DNA of 64,000 nt from NCBI GenBank assembly GCA_021773305.1, contig JAJFKH010000030.1, positions 36,959 through 100,958 of the forward strand, written 5' to 3'. The notes under the pieces were generated by a model. The model did not search any database. It saw only the letters and a list, made by a program, of their open reading frames with translations, and was not told where the DNA came from. This stretch comes from Gammaproteobacteria bacterium (GTDB lineage: Bacteria; Pseudomonadota; Gammaproteobacteria; UBA1113). This document shows, one piece after another, positions 1-8,991 of this stretch (the stretch's first letter is position 1; each line of letters opens with the position of its first letter). The translations under genes and the position numbers were made by a program.

Positions 1-2
1 AT

Positions 3-185
3 CGTAGCTATCGAGAAATTATTGGACAGTCTGTTTTACTTCCGTTACTTAAATACTATCCAGAAAATGACAAGTTGATATCGTTAGCAAATAAATCTCG
101 GTTTGAAGTGAGGTTGTTAGATAGAGAGTGGTCTTCCGTTGAAGAAGAAAAGATTATACCCATAGCGGATAATTCTATGCTGTAG
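3..185 (+). CDS. C-terminal fragment of unknown protein (5' end outside window)
   Basis: The third frame is open from the window edge to a TAG at 183-185, giving about 60 residues rich in Glu, Lys and Leu and ending in the residues ADNSML. The open stretch is longer than expected by chance in this AT-rich DNA, but there is no recognisable domain. It converges on the 3' end of the lytic transglycosylase gene and overlaps it by 11 bases, a tight packing seen elsewhere in this window. I do not recognise the product, and no function can be proposed from the tail alone. Confidence 0.45.
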   Translation, partial: RSYREIIGQSVLLPLLKYYPENDKLISLANKSRFEVRLLDREWSSVEEEKIIPIADNSML

Positions 186-1767
186 TACGACCTGTTTTAA
201 GAATAACAAGATCTTGACCTGGTTTTAGGAATTTTTTCTGATTTAGAGTGTTCCATTTTGTCAAATCAGCAACAGTGACTTTGTGAGCGTTTGCAATTTT
301 TGATAATGCATCACCCTTTTTCACTTTATAATGAATGACGCCATCTGTATTTTTATCGTAATTTGCATAGACTTTTGCTTTTGTTGGAATCGATAATTGT
401 TGACCTGAACGAATCATATTAGAGCGTAGACCATTTGCACGTTTGATGCTAACAACTTTCACATGATTACGTTGAGCAATTTTACCTAATGTATCTCCTT
501 GCTTAACTGTGTAATGCCTGGGCCTTGCCATTTGTTGTATTTTAATTGCTTTTGCATTTTGTTGTTTTGGTGGCGGCTTTGTATCATAGATGCTGAGCTT
601 TGCCCCTACGCGTAAAATATTTGTATTTTCTAATTTATTCCAAGCTAATAACTCTTTTGTGGAAACATGATATTGAGAGGCAATGCCTGAAAGAGTATTG
701 CCTTGTTTTATTGTATAGATAGTTCTTTTTTGACTATTATCTGCAACATGAATTAATTGTTTATTACCGACTTTTGCTAAGTTAGTCCGAAAAAGGCTTG
801 CTTTTTCATTAGGGATCAACAGTTGATGAGGGCCGTTTGGAGCAGTTGCCCATTGTGTGAATCCGGGATTTAAAGCATATAGTTCATCCAAAGAAATATC
901 CGCCATTTTGGCTGCTACAGACAAATCAATTTGTTTGCCTACATTGATTGCTTGAAAATAGGGTCGGTTTTTGATGGTAGGTAATTTCACATTATATTTT
1001 TCAGGATTTTCTACAATGACAGTCATAGCCAGCAAACGTGGCACGTAAGTTTTGGTTTGTTTAGGCAAATTTAATGACCAAAAATCTGTGCTTTTTCCTT
1101 GCTTACGATTAATACGAATGGCGCGCCTGACTGTTCCAGCTCCAGCATTATAAGCAGCAAGGGTTTGCAGCCAATCACCATTAAAGGTTTTATTGAGTGA
1201 GACAAGATAATCTAAAGCGGCATCAGTTGATTTATAAACATCTCGCCGACCATCATACCACCAGTTTTGCTTGACGCCCATTTCTTTGGCTGTTCTTGGC
1301 ATAAATTGCCAGATCCCAGCAGCGCCAACCCAAGAATGAGCATAAGGATCATATCCACTTTCAATCATTGGAAGTAAGGCGAGTTCAGCGGGAAGATTTC
1401 GTTGATTTACGCGGTCTGAGACAAAATAGATAAAATGATCTCTCTGGCTAGCCGCTTTATCAAAGATACCTTTGTTTTTTTGGATCCATTTAATTTGTTG
1501 TTGTACCTGAACGCGAGTTGCATAATGATTAATCTTAAAATTATTTGAGATACCGTCCCACACATTGGCTGGCTTGTTATTAACTTCTGCTAGCTTCACA
1601 TTATTTTGCGGAGATGTCGCAGAGCTGCGAGTGTTTGTTGTGTTTACTTTATAGCGTTGGAAGGGGGATGCTATAGCAACTCGACTACTCGCTAAAAAAA
1701 GCAAGCTACATAACAATGGCGTGAATATTATCAGTGAAATGGTTTTATTTTGAGTGAGGTTATTCAT
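175..1767 (-). CDS. mltD: Membrane-bound lytic murein transglycosylase D
   Basis: This enzyme cleaves the glycan strands of peptidoglycan in the periplasm and forms 1,6-anhydromuramyl products. Residues 1-34 form a Sec-type signal peptide. No good lipobox is visible, unlike E. coli MltD. A goose-lysozyme-like SLT domain follows, with the catalytic Glu at about residue 136 in PMIESGYDP and the GIWQFMPRTA segment just after it. An MltD-specific linker containing YALNPGF lies near residue 295. Three LysM peptidoglycan-binding repeats fill the C-terminal third, at about 345-392, 415-460 and 478-525. The length of 530 residues is slightly above the family norm, which fits the three LysM units. It lies 20 bases downstream of gloB on the same strand, as in enterobacteria. 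Confidence 0.95.
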   Translation of the reverse strand: MNNLTQNKTISLIIFTPLLCSLLFLASSRVAIASPFQRYKVNTTNTRSSATSPQNNVKLAEVNNKPANVWDGISNNFKINHYATRVQVQQQIKWIQKNKGIFDKAASQRDHFIYFVSDRVNQRNLPAELALLPMIESGYDPYAHSWVGAAGIWQFMPRTAKEMGVKQNWWYDGRRDVYKSTDAALDYLVSLNKTFNGDWLQTLAAYNAGAGTVRRAIRINRKQGKSTDFWSLNLPKQTKTYVPRLLAMTVIVENPEKYNVKLPTIKNRPYFQAINVGKQIDLSVAAKMADISLDELYALNPGFTQWATAPNGPHQLLIPNEKASLFRTNLAKVGNKQLIHVADNSQKRTIYTIKQGNTLSGIASQYHVSTKELLAWNKLENTNILRVGAKLSIYDTKPPPKQQNAKAIKIQQMARPRHYTVKQGDTLGKIAQRNHVKVVSIKRANGLRSNMIRSGQQLSIPTKAKVYANYDKNTDGVIHYKVKKGDALSKIANAHKVTVADLTKWNTLNQKKFLKPGQDLVILKTGRTTA

Positions 1768-1787
1768 AGTTGTATTAGTATCCTATT

Positions 1788-2573
1788 CTAATATAGTTTA
1801 AATTGATTTTTCCATTGACGAATTGCAGTAAAAATTTCTACAGAATTTGTCAATGACTTTTGTGAAAATTCTTCAGCCGCTTTTTGCACTGCTGGGTTCT
1901 CTATGCGCAAAAAAGGGTTCGTGCGTTGTTCAACTTCCAATGTTGAGGGAACTGTAGGCAGCTTTTGTTTTCTCAGTTCTTCGACTTCTCTGAGCCGATT
2001 CGTAATATCCTGATTGTTAGGTTCTACAGCTTTAGCAAATTGTAAGTTTGCTAAGGTATATTCGTGGCCGCAGTATATGTGAGTGTCTTGAGGGTAGGTT
2101 GAAAGAATGGATAATGAATGTAACATTTGTTCAGCAGTACCTTCAAATAATCGGCCACAGCCTCCAGTAAATAAGGTATCACCGGTAAATAAAATACCAG
2201 GTGAATAATAAGCGGTGTGGTCTAGTGTATGGCCCGGGATTGATAGAGCCTGAAAATCCAATGATAGTGCATCTAGTGTGAATACTTGTTGATCAATCAA
2301 AGGAAACTTAACTGTTTCGTTATTCAGGGTTATTGTGGAACCATAGACCATAGCATTATTGTATTTTTTTACAATTGCCTGTATTCCCCCGGTATGATCC
2401 CAGTGGTGATGGGTTATTAAAATAGCGTGCAGATCCAACCGATTTTCGAAAAGATAGTCTAGAACCGGCTCAGATTCCCCAGGATCCACAATTGCGGCAC
2501 AATTATGTGCAGTGTTTTTCATAAGCCATATGTAATTATCCCTTAGGGCTGGGATGGGTAAAATTTCAAGCAT
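1788..2573 (-). CDS. gloB: Hydroxyacylglutathione hydrolase (glyoxalase II)
   Basis: GloB hydrolyses S-lactoylglutathione to D-lactate and glutathione, the second step of cytosolic methylglyoxal detoxification. The protein is a metallo-beta-lactamase fold with the binuclear metal motif T-H-x-H-x-D-H at residues 54-60, a further ligand region at GHTLDH and GDTLFTGGCG, and CGHEYT near residue 168. The C-terminal segment from about 175 matches the helical glutathione-binding extension of GloB. The length of 261 residues is typical. It is cotranscribed with mltD and divergent from the yafS-like gene, reproducing the conserved mltD-gloB-yafS-rnhA-dnaQ neighbourhood. Confidence 0.95.
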   Translation of the reverse strand: MLEILPIPALRDNYIWLMKNTAHNCAAIVDPGESEPVLDYLFENRLDLHAILITHHHWDHTGGIQAIVKKYNNAMVYGSTITLNNETVKFPLIDQQVFTLDALSLDFQALSIPGHTLDHTAYYSPGILFTGDTLFTGGCGRLFEGTAEQMLHSLSILSTYPQDTHIYCGHEYTLANLQFAKAVEPNNQDITNRLREVEELRKQKLPTVPSTLEVEQRTNPFLRIENPAVQKAAEEFSQKSLTNSVEIFTAIRQWKNQFKLY

Positions 2574-2667
2574 TCATTTCTCTCTATTAATTTTCAACAA
2601 ATATAGTATATTAACGATGTGTGGAGCAACCATTATATCATGTTTTGGTGAAAATTTGGACATTTTT

Positions 2668-3414
2668 ATGGATATTGAGGTAAATGTCTATAGGAAATTG
2701 CAAAATTGGTACGATTCTTACGAAGGGAATCTCGTATACCAATCGCAATATATTGAATTAAAAGATATTTTGCCAAATTGCTTTGGTTATCATCTTTTTC
2801 AGCTTGAAGGGCCTAAAAATCTTGATTGGCTGCAAAATTCGCCTATTGGTCATAAAGTGCTAGGTCGTTTTGAATATCCTGAATTAACGTTTGAGGACTC
2901 ACAGATTGTTATACCCTACGATCAAATCCCCATTCAGGAAAATAGTTTGGATGTCATTATTTTGCCTCATAGTTTAGATTTCTACCCTGATCCAAGCTAT
3001 TTGCTCAAAGCACTTGTTGCACCCCTAATGCCCGAGGGTTCTATTATCATTTTTGGTTTTAACCCCTATAGTTTGTTAATGATAGAACGGTGGTTTCAAT
3101 GCCAGTCACTATTTGAAAAATGCAATTTTTTGTCATCGTCAAACATCTGCAAAATGTTGCAGGAAAACCAATGTGAAATTGAACAGGTCAAAACCTTTGC
3201 TTTTCGACCATTGCTAAAAAATAAATCTGCGATGAAAAAACTCCGTTTCTTAGAAACATTAGGCTCCACCTGCTGTCCTTCGTTAGGTTGTATCTATATG
3301 ATTGTAGCAAGAAAGCGAGTTGAAACATTGACTCCACTGCGATTAAAAAATAACGCGGTGCCCATTATCTCGAAAAAAAATGTGCCTGTCACAACACAGA
3401 GGAGTATTAAATAA
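2668..3414 (+). CDS. YafS-like SAM-dependent methyltransferase (class I fold)
   Basis: A protein of about 248 residues placed between gloB and rnhA, exactly where enterobacteria carry yafS, a predicted class I methyltransferase of unknown substrate. Visible landmarks are the segment LDVIILPHSLDFYPDP, which matches the motif II/post-II region of the type 11 methyltransferase family, and PEGSIIIFGFNPYSLL. The usual glycine-rich SAM loop is degraded: the part after QLEGPKN is not a clear GxGxG. I start it at the ATG at 2668 rather than the earlier in-frame start at 2554, because the earlier one would overlap the 5' end of the divergent gloB and adds an unlikely N-terminus. The last residues run directly into rnhA with no gap. 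The assignment rests largely on gene order. Confidence 0.75.
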   Translation: MDIEVNVYRKLQNWYDSYEGNLVYQSQYIELKDILPNCFGYHLFQLEGPKNLDWLQNSPIGHKVLGRFEYPELTFEDSQIVIPYDQIPIQENSLDVIILPHSLDFYPDPSYLLKALVAPLMPEGSIIIFGFNPYSLLMIERWFQCQSLFEKCNFLSSSNICKMLQENQCEIEQVKTFAFRPLLKNKSAMKKLRFLETLGSTCCPSLGCIYMIVARKRVETLTPLRLKNNAVPIISKKNVPVTTQRSIK

Positions 3415-3846
3415 TTGAAAAAAGTAGAGCTTTTTACTGATGGTTCTTGTCGTGGGAATCCTGGCCCTGGTGGTTGGGGTGCCTTGTTGCGTTATAATGG
3501 CAATGAAAAAAAATTCTCTGGTGCAGAAAAAGATACAACGAATAATCGTATGGAATTAACTGCTGTGATTATGGGATTGCAACAGTTGAAACATCCCTGT
3601 GAAATTTTAATTACAACAGATTCTCGTTATGTTATGGATGGAATTACGAAATGGATTGATGGGTGGAAACGTCGCGGTTGGCTAACTAGTCAAAAAAAAC
3701 CCGTAAAGAACGTTGATCTTTGGAAACAGCTAGAAGCTGCTTTAGAGGGACATGAAACAAAATGGGAGTGGGTCAACAGCCATACAGGGCATCCGGAAAA
3801 TGAGCTTGTTGATGAATTGGCAAAGCAAGCAATTAATGAGTTATAA
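3415..3846 (+). CDS. rnhA: Ribonuclease HI
   Basis: RNase HI degrades the RNA strand of RNA:DNA hybrids, including Okazaki primers and R-loops. All four carboxylates of the active site are visible: Asp9 in LFTDGSC, Glu47 in NRMELTA, Asp69 in TTDSRY and Asp133 in LVDELA. His123 in NSHTGH is the catalytic loop histidine. At 143 residues it is normal length. The start is a TTG immediately after the stop of the preceding methyltransferase, supported by an AGAGGAG ribosome-binding site about ten bases upstream. dnaQ follows within ten bases, so the genes are probably cotranscribed. Confidence 0.96.
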   Translation: MKKVELFTDGSCRGNPGPGGWGALLRYNGNEKKFSGAEKDTTNNRMELTAVIMGLQQLKHPCEILITTDSRYVMDGITKWIDGWKRRGWLTSQKKPVKNVDLWKQLEAALEGHETKWEWVNSHTGHPENELVDELAKQAINEL

Positions 3847-3855
3847 GGAGAGTTG

Positions 3856-4587
3856 ATGTCCATTAGACAGGTAGTGCTTGATACAGAAACTACAGGGTTA
3901 TCGCCCAAAGAAGGTCATCGAATTATTGAGATTGGTTGTGTGGAATTAATTGATCGACAGTTGACGGGTAATACTTACCATCAATATATTAACCCGGAAC
4001 GAAAGATTGATAAAGGTGCCATCGCTGTGCATGGTATCACCAATGATTTTTTGCAAGATAAACCTGGGTTTGCGGATGTTGCAGACACATTCCATCGTTT
4101 TATTGAAGGCGCTGAATTAATTATTCATAATGCACCGTTTGATGTTTCATTTATTGATCATGAATTTCGTAAGGTCAAAAAATCCCCCTTCACTCTTAAA
4201 AAATCGTGTGACATTTTAGATACCTTGGTGATGGCACGAAAAAAACATCCAGGTCAACGTAATAGTTTGGATGCTTTGTGTAAGCGCTATTATATTGACA
4301 ATTCTGATAGAAGTTTGCATGGTGCTTTGCTTGATGCGCAGTTATTAGCGAAGGTTTATTTGTTAATGACCGGTGGGCAAACAAGTTTATTTGAAGAAGA
4401 TGCCAATAATGATGTCAGTGAAGCAAGAAATATAGAGCTAAAAAAATTGGAAAAACAATATAAAATCCCTATTATATTTCCGCAACAGGATGAACTAGTA
4501 CAACATAAAGCTCAATTAGAAAAAATCGGTCAAGAAAGTGGAGGTAATTGTATTTGGCTAAAAACAACCGAGGCTGAAGATGGTTAA
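3856..4587 (+). CDS. dnaQ: DNA polymerase III epsilon subunit (3'-5' proofreading exonuclease)
   Basis: DnaQ is the proofreading subunit of the replicative polymerase core. The N-terminal DEDDh exonuclease domain shows ExoI as DTETTGL at residues 9-15, ExoII around IIHNAPFDVSFID, and ExoIII as HGALLDAQLLA, with the histidine typical of the DEDDh subfamily. The C-terminal part carries the flexible tail that contacts the polymerase alpha subunit. The ATG at 3856 sits five bases after an AAGGAG ribosome-binding site; an overlapping TTG one codon earlier is less likely. The gene directly follows rnhA and overlaps the start of nhaA by 8 bases. Confidence 0.95.
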   Translation: MSIRQVVLDTETTGLSPKEGHRIIEIGCVELIDRQLTGNTYHQYINPERKIDKGAIAVHGITNDFLQDKPGFADVADTFHRFIEGAELIIHNAPFDVSFIDHEFRKVKKSPFTLKKSCDILDTLVMARKKHPGQRNSLDALCKRYYIDNSDRSLHGALLDAQLLAKVYLLMTGGQTSLFEEDANNDVSEARNIELKKLEKQYKIPIIFPQQDELVQHKAQLEKIGQESGGNCIWLKTTEAEDG

Positions 4588-5767
4588 AACGATTAAGCGA
4601 TTTATCGCATGGGAATCATCAGCTGGGTTGTTGTTAATGATCATGGCTTTGATTGCTTTATTGGTTAGTAACTCCCCCCTTGCAAAAAACTATGCAGATT
4701 TATTAAGTTTAAATTTATCTTTTTCTCTTGGTAAATTAAGTTTATCTAAGCCATTGATACTTTGGGTCAACGAAGGGATTATGACAATTTTTTTCCTGTT
4801 GGTTGGATTGGAAATTAAACGCGAATTTCTGGAGGGAGAATTACGAGATTTTAAGCATTGTAGCTTACCTATTTTTGCAGCTGTTGGTGGTATGGCCTTG
4901 CCTGCCGCTATCTATGTTTTTATTAATTGGGGCAATGAATATGCATTACATGGATGGGCTATTCCTGCTGCGACAGACATTGCTTTTGCTCTAGGAGTTC
5001 TTTCTTTGTTGGGAACGCGTGTTCCCAGTTCCTTAAAAATTTTCCTTTCGGCTATTGCGATATTGGATGATATTGGTACCATTATTATTATTGCAGTTTT
5101 TTATACAGCTGAGTTATCAATGACTTCTTTAGTATTGGCATCTTGCTGTATGTGTATCCTCTTTATTTTAAATCGAGCAAAAGTTTATAAATTCACACCC
5201 TATGCTTTAGTTGGGATTGCGATGTGGCTTTGTGTCTTGGAGTCAGGGGTTCATGCAACCTTAACAGGGATCATTCTAGCACTTTTTTATCCTATTCGTG
5301 ATCCCAGTCAAGAAGATTACTCACCATTGCGCGAGATGGAAAAAGCGATTCATCCTTGGGTTGCTTTTGGCATTTTGCCGCTTTTTGCTTTTGCCAATGC
5401 GGGGGTTTCATTTAAGGGTGTGACCCTTGAAACGTTAATAAAACCGGTTCCCTTAGGTATTATTTGTGGTTTATTTTTAGGAAAGCAACTGGGTGTTTTT
5501 TCTGTCAGTTGGATTGCTATTCGATCGGGAATTGCTAAATTGCCTAAAAACTCAACATGGTCACAATTTTATGGTGTAACCATACTCTGTGGTATTGGTT
5601 TTACCATGAGCTTATTTATCGGAACTTTGGCATTCGCCCACAGCTCTATTGACTACCATGTGTGGCTTCGTATTGGAGTATTAACAGGATCATTGCTTTC
5701 CGCAGTGCTTGGTCTGCTGGTTTTATTGCTTTTACGGTCTAGTACAGACAAAAAATTACCTACTTGA
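4580..5767 (+). CDS. nhaA: Na+/H+ antiporter NhaA
   Basis: An inner-membrane electrogenic antiporter that exports Na+ in exchange for protons at alkaline pH. About twelve hydrophobic segments span 395 residues, the usual family length. The ion-binding carboxylates known from E. coli NhaA fall at identical positions: Asp133 in AATDIAFALG and Asp163-Asp164 in AILDDIGT. The start codon overlaps the 3' end of dnaQ by 8 bases, which suggests translational coupling, although nhaA is not normally part of this cluster. Confidence 0.95.
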   Translation: MVKTIKRFIAWESSAGLLLMIMALIALLVSNSPLAKNYADLLSLNLSFSLGKLSLSKPLILWVNEGIMTIFFLLVGLEIKREFLEGELRDFKHCSLPIFAAVGGMALPAAIYVFINWGNEYALHGWAIPAATDIAFALGVLSLLGTRVPSSLKIFLSAIAILDDIGTIIIIAVFYTAELSMTSLVLASCCMCILFILNRAKVYKFTPYALVGIAMWLCVLESGVHATLTGIILALFYPIRDPSQEDYSPLREMEKAIHPWVAFGILPLFAFANAGVSFKGVTLETLIKPVPLGIICGLFLGKQLGVFSVSWIAIRSGIAKLPKNSTWSQFYGVTILCGIGFTMSLFIGTLAFAHSSIDYHVWLRIGVLTGSLLSAVLGLLVLLLLRSSTDKKLPT

Positions 5768-5828
5768 TTGTAGGTTTACCCATAGACTAAATTGCAAGGT
5801 TGAAGGAAAAAGGAAAAAGGAGAAGAGT

Positions 5829-7115
5829 ATGTTCCTTAAAGCGACCTGCTGGGAAGAAGTTAAGAAAAGAGTTAAAAAAGCCAACAAGCCATTTTATAAG
5901 CTGGTTGAGACTGGGATCAATCCTACAGCAAAATATCCACTTTATTTGGCTCGTTACTCTTATGGAGAGCTGATTACTCTGAAAGGGAGTATTCAGCTTA
6001 GCTCAGATGGTACGGATGCAACCTTAAAGTCAAAACGTATAGCCAAAGAGCTATCTTATGCTACAACGCCACTGATGATGCAATTGGGAAAGCAGGCAGA
6101 AGCGTTTATTGACTCCACAGAAAGAACTATACCGCTAAATATATTTTCACCGGGAGATTTTTATGGCCTATTTGAAGCCGTTGAACCGTTCACAGGCAGC
6201 AAAATATCGCCAGCATGGAGTGTTTCATCGGGTGTTCGCAGCAGCTTTATGTTGCCTAGGATCAGCGATCGTGTTTTTCATAGAAGATTGCAAAAATATT
6301 ATCATTTTTCAAATCCTGTTCCACAAACACTCTATGATCAATGGGAAATATTTAAACAAGTTGCAAAACAAAATGATACTGCTGAGCCGTGGTCTAGTGA
6401 AGTGCTTATTTTTCCCAAACAATGGTTTGCGAAGCATCAAGGTGATCCAGGTTGGTTGGAATTTCAAAATTATTTATTGAGTGCCTGTTGGCGACAGGCG
6501 GAATTATTCAGAAAAAAATATGAATTAAGTGCTTGTTGGGAAACATTTGGCGCGGTGATCCGTTCTCTTAAGCCAAACATTTATTTAGTTGATACAGTGA
6601 AACATTTGATGCAAGCAGCTGAATCTACAGTGCCTGTATTTAAACCTGATTTACAAAATAATGAAGCATTGCCGAGTTGCTTAATAGAAAGCGCATATTC
6701 CGAAGTTTACCGCTTAAAAGATTATGCACCATGTATTATGATCCCAGAGAAATTGACTCAAAAACAGCCTATTTATTACTCTATGGCATATCCCACTATT
6801 CTTGAAGGAACACCCAATATGAGACGCATGAGAAGTTTTTTAGCGGAAGTTAAAGGAATCCGGAAACTACTTATGAAATTCATTGAAATATTGAACAATG
6901 AACATGATGTGGATTTTAAATTTTTAGAGAAAAATTTTAACTTTTATCATACTGGCTCAGATAATGATTCGGAGATACAACACGCGAAAACGTTGGATTG
7001 CTCAATACATTTGTCTCATCTAATTGAGGAATATTACCGAGGGCTTAGTTTTCCAAATAATAGCCATTTTTTTCGCGGTTGCATTGAGATTCAGCACTTT
7101 ATTCAAAATGAATAA
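5829..7115 (+). CDS. Uncharacterised 428-residue protein
   Basis: I do not recognise this protein. The reading frame extends further upstream to 5709 inside nhaA, but the ATG at 5829 is preceded by AAGGAG at good spacing and begins a more normal, hydrophilic sequence, so I take that as the start. The product is probably soluble: no signal peptide or convincing membrane span, many aromatic residues and several cysteines, and stretches such as SVSSGVRSSFMLPRISDRVF and PTILEGTPNMRRMRSFL. It begins about 60 bases after nhaA and converges on the next gene with a 17-base gap. It could be a lineage-specific factor; nothing in the sequence gives an activity. Confidence 0.7.
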   Translation: MFLKATCWEEVKKRVKKANKPFYKLVETGINPTAKYPLYLARYSYGELITLKGSIQLSSDGTDATLKSKRIAKELSYATTPLMMQLGKQAEAFIDSTERTIPLNIFSPGDFYGLFEAVEPFTGSKISPAWSVSSGVRSSFMLPRISDRVFHRRLQKYYHFSNPVPQTLYDQWEIFKQVAKQNDTAEPWSSEVLIFPKQWFAKHQGDPGWLEFQNYLLSACWRQAELFRKKYELSACWETFGAVIRSLKPNIYLVDTVKHLMQAAESTVPVFKPDLQNNEALPSCLIESAYSEVYRLKDYAPCIMIPEKLTQKQPIYYSMAYPTILEGTPNMRRMRSFLAEVKGIRKLLMKFIEILNNEHDVDFKFLEKNFNFYHTGSDNDSEIQHAKTLDCSIHLSHLIEEYYRGLSFPNNSHFFRGCIEIQHFIQNE

Positions 7116-7132
7116 GATAAAGGTTTGGGGAG

Positions 7133-8503
7133 TCATAATGATATAACAGGAAAAACCTGAGGTGAATATAGAGAAGGAATCGGGATATAATGTCCCCCTG
7201 AATATTTTTTATAAAATAAAAGGGAGGGAATATCATCAGGTTCTGCGATTTTGGATCGTTCTTTAAGCCAGAGTGAGGTGATTTGTTGTTGTAGTACGGG
7301 ATCCAACATAATATTTTTTTCTTTGATGCTAGTTTTTCTCTTCATAAGCATACTACCTTGCAAGATAGCCGCTAATAAATAGGCTCGTGTTAAAGCAATA
7401 TCCTCGTGAGCAACAGAGCGACCGCTATGATCAAAGTTAATTGGAAACCCGCCATGAATGATATGAAAAAGATAATCTTTATCTCGTAGAGTTACTGTGT
7501 TAAAAACATCTTGATAACTTGCAATGAAACTATTTTTTAATCGCAGCAACTGATGAAAAGGATAGTCTCCAGAAGAGCAATTCACCCAATATTTATGGCC
7601 TAGAGTCGTCGCTAAAAACTTATTAATGTCAATTGTAGAAAACAGATCATGATAGGTGCAAGCAAAAATAACATCACAAGAGTGAAGCAGGGTCTCTAAC
7701 GAAGTGCAATTGATGACACCATTGTATTTCATCTTTTCTTGATCAGGATCAAAAACTTCTACATGCTTATGGATGGTAAATAGCTTTTTAACCATAGCAT
7801 CCCCAATAGTGCCTCTACCAATAACACCACAACGTAAGCCAGGATTTTGAAGAAAATCCTGTTTCATAATCGCATTGAAGAGAGCGTTTATGATTAAGGT
7901 TGCTTCATATTTTTTTTTCCCTGCTGATTCAGCCACATTAATAATAGGATAAGGACAGCTTTCTAAAACTGATTGGCGCATACCCGCAGATGTTTGCTCA
8001 ATACCCATTACGGAAATTTTTCTTTGAGTTAGTAATTTTTGTGTAGCTGATGGCATATGTTTGAGCAGTTCGCCGCCGTCGTCAATGATAGATAATTGTT
8101 CTATCTCTTGATTACATTCTAAATGTATAAAAATTTTTTCCCAGAGTGACTTAATGTCTAAGCGATTTGTTTCTTTATACATGCCATGCTGTGGAGGTAA
8201 CTGATGTTGATGGTAATTGAACCCCAGTTGGATTAATTTATTTTTTACAATAGGCGAGTGGGAATAAACTTTATCTAATAGATATATGTTGTTAGGCGGT
8301 ATATTAAAATCTCTTGTTAAAGATTCGAATAGGGAGCCAGTGGTGAGTAATCCATGTTGAACGCCGACGAAGAGAGTGTTCTTAAATTGGGGGGCAAAAT
8401 GATTATATTTTAAATAAAATTGAGTAAGGAGAGGTAATTCCATAAACGCTTTTTTCGGATTGCAAGTATGTTTGTGTTTTAAAAAATGCTGGAAAAGCTT
8501 CAT
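7133..8503 (-). CDS. Divergent S-adenosylhomocysteine-hydrolase-like NAD-binding protein
   Basis: About 456 residues with the general layout of AdoHcy hydrolase. There is an N-terminal catalytic-like region containing IIDDGGELLKH (compare the DDGGD segment of true hydrolases), an NVAESAGKKKYEA stretch before the Rossmann domain, and a dinucleotide-binding loop CGVIGRGTIGDAMV at about residues 225-240 followed by VFDPD. The C-terminal part retains HIIHGGFPINFDHSG and VAHEDIALTRAYLLAAIL, like the helical tail of the family. True SahH is highly conserved; this one is far from it, so a different substrate or a structural role is possible. I chose the ATG at 8503 because GGGGGA lies 7 bases upstream; a GTG at 8518 is the alternative. 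It has its own sigma-70-like promoter. Confidence 0.65.
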   Translation of the reverse strand: MKLFQHFLKHKHTCNPKKAFMELPLLTQFYLKYNHFAPQFKNTLFVGVQHGLLTTGSLFESLTRDFNIPPNNIYLLDKVYSHSPIVKNKLIQLGFNYHQHQLPPQHGMYKETNRLDIKSLWEKIFIHLECNQEIEQLSIIDDGGELLKHMPSATQKLLTQRKISVMGIEQTSAGMRQSVLESCPYPIINVAESAGKKKYEATLIINALFNAIMKQDFLQNPGLRCGVIGRGTIGDAMVKKLFTIHKHVEVFDPDQEKMKYNGVINCTSLETLLHSCDVIFACTYHDLFSTIDINKFLATTLGHKYWVNCSSGDYPFHQLLRLKNSFIASYQDVFNTVTLRDKDYLFHIIHGGFPINFDHSGRSVAHEDIALTRAYLLAAILQGSMLMKRKTSIKEKNIMLDPVLQQQITSLWLKERSKIAEPDDIPSLLFYKKYSGGHYIPIPSLYSPQVFPVISL

Positions 8504-8536
8504 ATTTCTATCCCCCACAAAACAATAACAACCTGC

Positions 8537-8564
8537 ATTATAAGCAGTTTAAAATTAATTTCAA
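8537..8564 (-). promoter_or_regulatory. Sigma-70-type promoter for the AdoHcy-hydrolase-like gene
   Basis: Read on the minus strand, TTGAAA (8564-8559) is followed after a 16-base spacer by a perfect TATAAT (8542-8537). The predicted transcription start near 8530 is about 27 bases before the GTG/ATG start and upstream of a GGGGGA ribosome-binding site. The match and position are good but were judged by eye. Confidence 0.6.
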
Positions 8565-8588
8565 GTTTTTGTTGTAATTCTAGATTAG

Positions 8589-8605
8589 GCTGCATACAAT
8601 GCAGC
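8589..8605. repeat. Short perfect hairpin (7-bp stem, 3-base loop)
   Basis: GCTGCAT and ATGCAGC flank ACA, followed on the plus strand by TTTATAATTT. It lies between the promoter of the minus-strand AdoHcy-hydrolase-like gene and the small plus-strand orphan ORF. It could act as a weak terminator or an operator; no gene ends here on the plus strand, so its role is open. Confidence 0.35.
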
Positions 8606-8690
8606 TTTATAATTTACTTGCCAGCGAGTAGACAATGAAGAGATCAGCCCAGTGGTGATAAATCGTAATTGTTTTTGCTTAGAAAAAAAC

Positions 8691-8951
8691 ATGTCGATCA
8701 GTTGTAACTATATATTGTTCGATTCAGTGTTAGAAGGACAGATAAGTCGGCTGCTAACCGAAGAGTTTAGTTTGACTATTTTTTCTCATATGACAGATGC
8801 TGTAAAAAAAATTATACGACCTGATATATTTGTACTTTGCCGTGCTGTAGAACACGATATTGAGTGGGTTTCAAAAATCACTAAAGTAAAAAATCACAAA
8901 CAGTTTGAAGTGATACTCAGTATTCCTAATGAATTTTTCTATGCAAATTAG
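8691..8951 (+). CDS. Small orphan ORF, faintly receiver-domain-like
   Basis: Eighty-six residues beginning at an ATG at 8691 (an in-frame start at 8652 is also possible). The pattern NYILFDSVLEGQISRLL...TIFSHMTDAV...RPDIFVLCR resembles the first three strands of a response-regulator receiver domain, with Asp replaced or missing at the phosphorylation site, and the protein stops where the rest of such a domain should follow. No strong ribosome-binding site is visible. It may be a decayed remnant of a regulator or a real small protein. The resemblance is weak. Confidence 0.35.
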   Translation: MSISCNYILFDSVLEGQISRLLTEEFSLTIFSHMTDAVKKIIRPDIFVLCRAVEHDIEWVSKITKVKNHKQFEVILSIPNEFFYAN

Positions 8952-8991
8952 GAGATCCTGCGGGTGTTGGACGCTAAAAAGTTAAAGCGTA

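Noticed and set aside
2554..2667. N-terminal extension of the yafS-like methyltransferase
   Set aside because: It would overlap the start of the divergent gloB and encodes no family sequence; the ATG at 2668 fits better.
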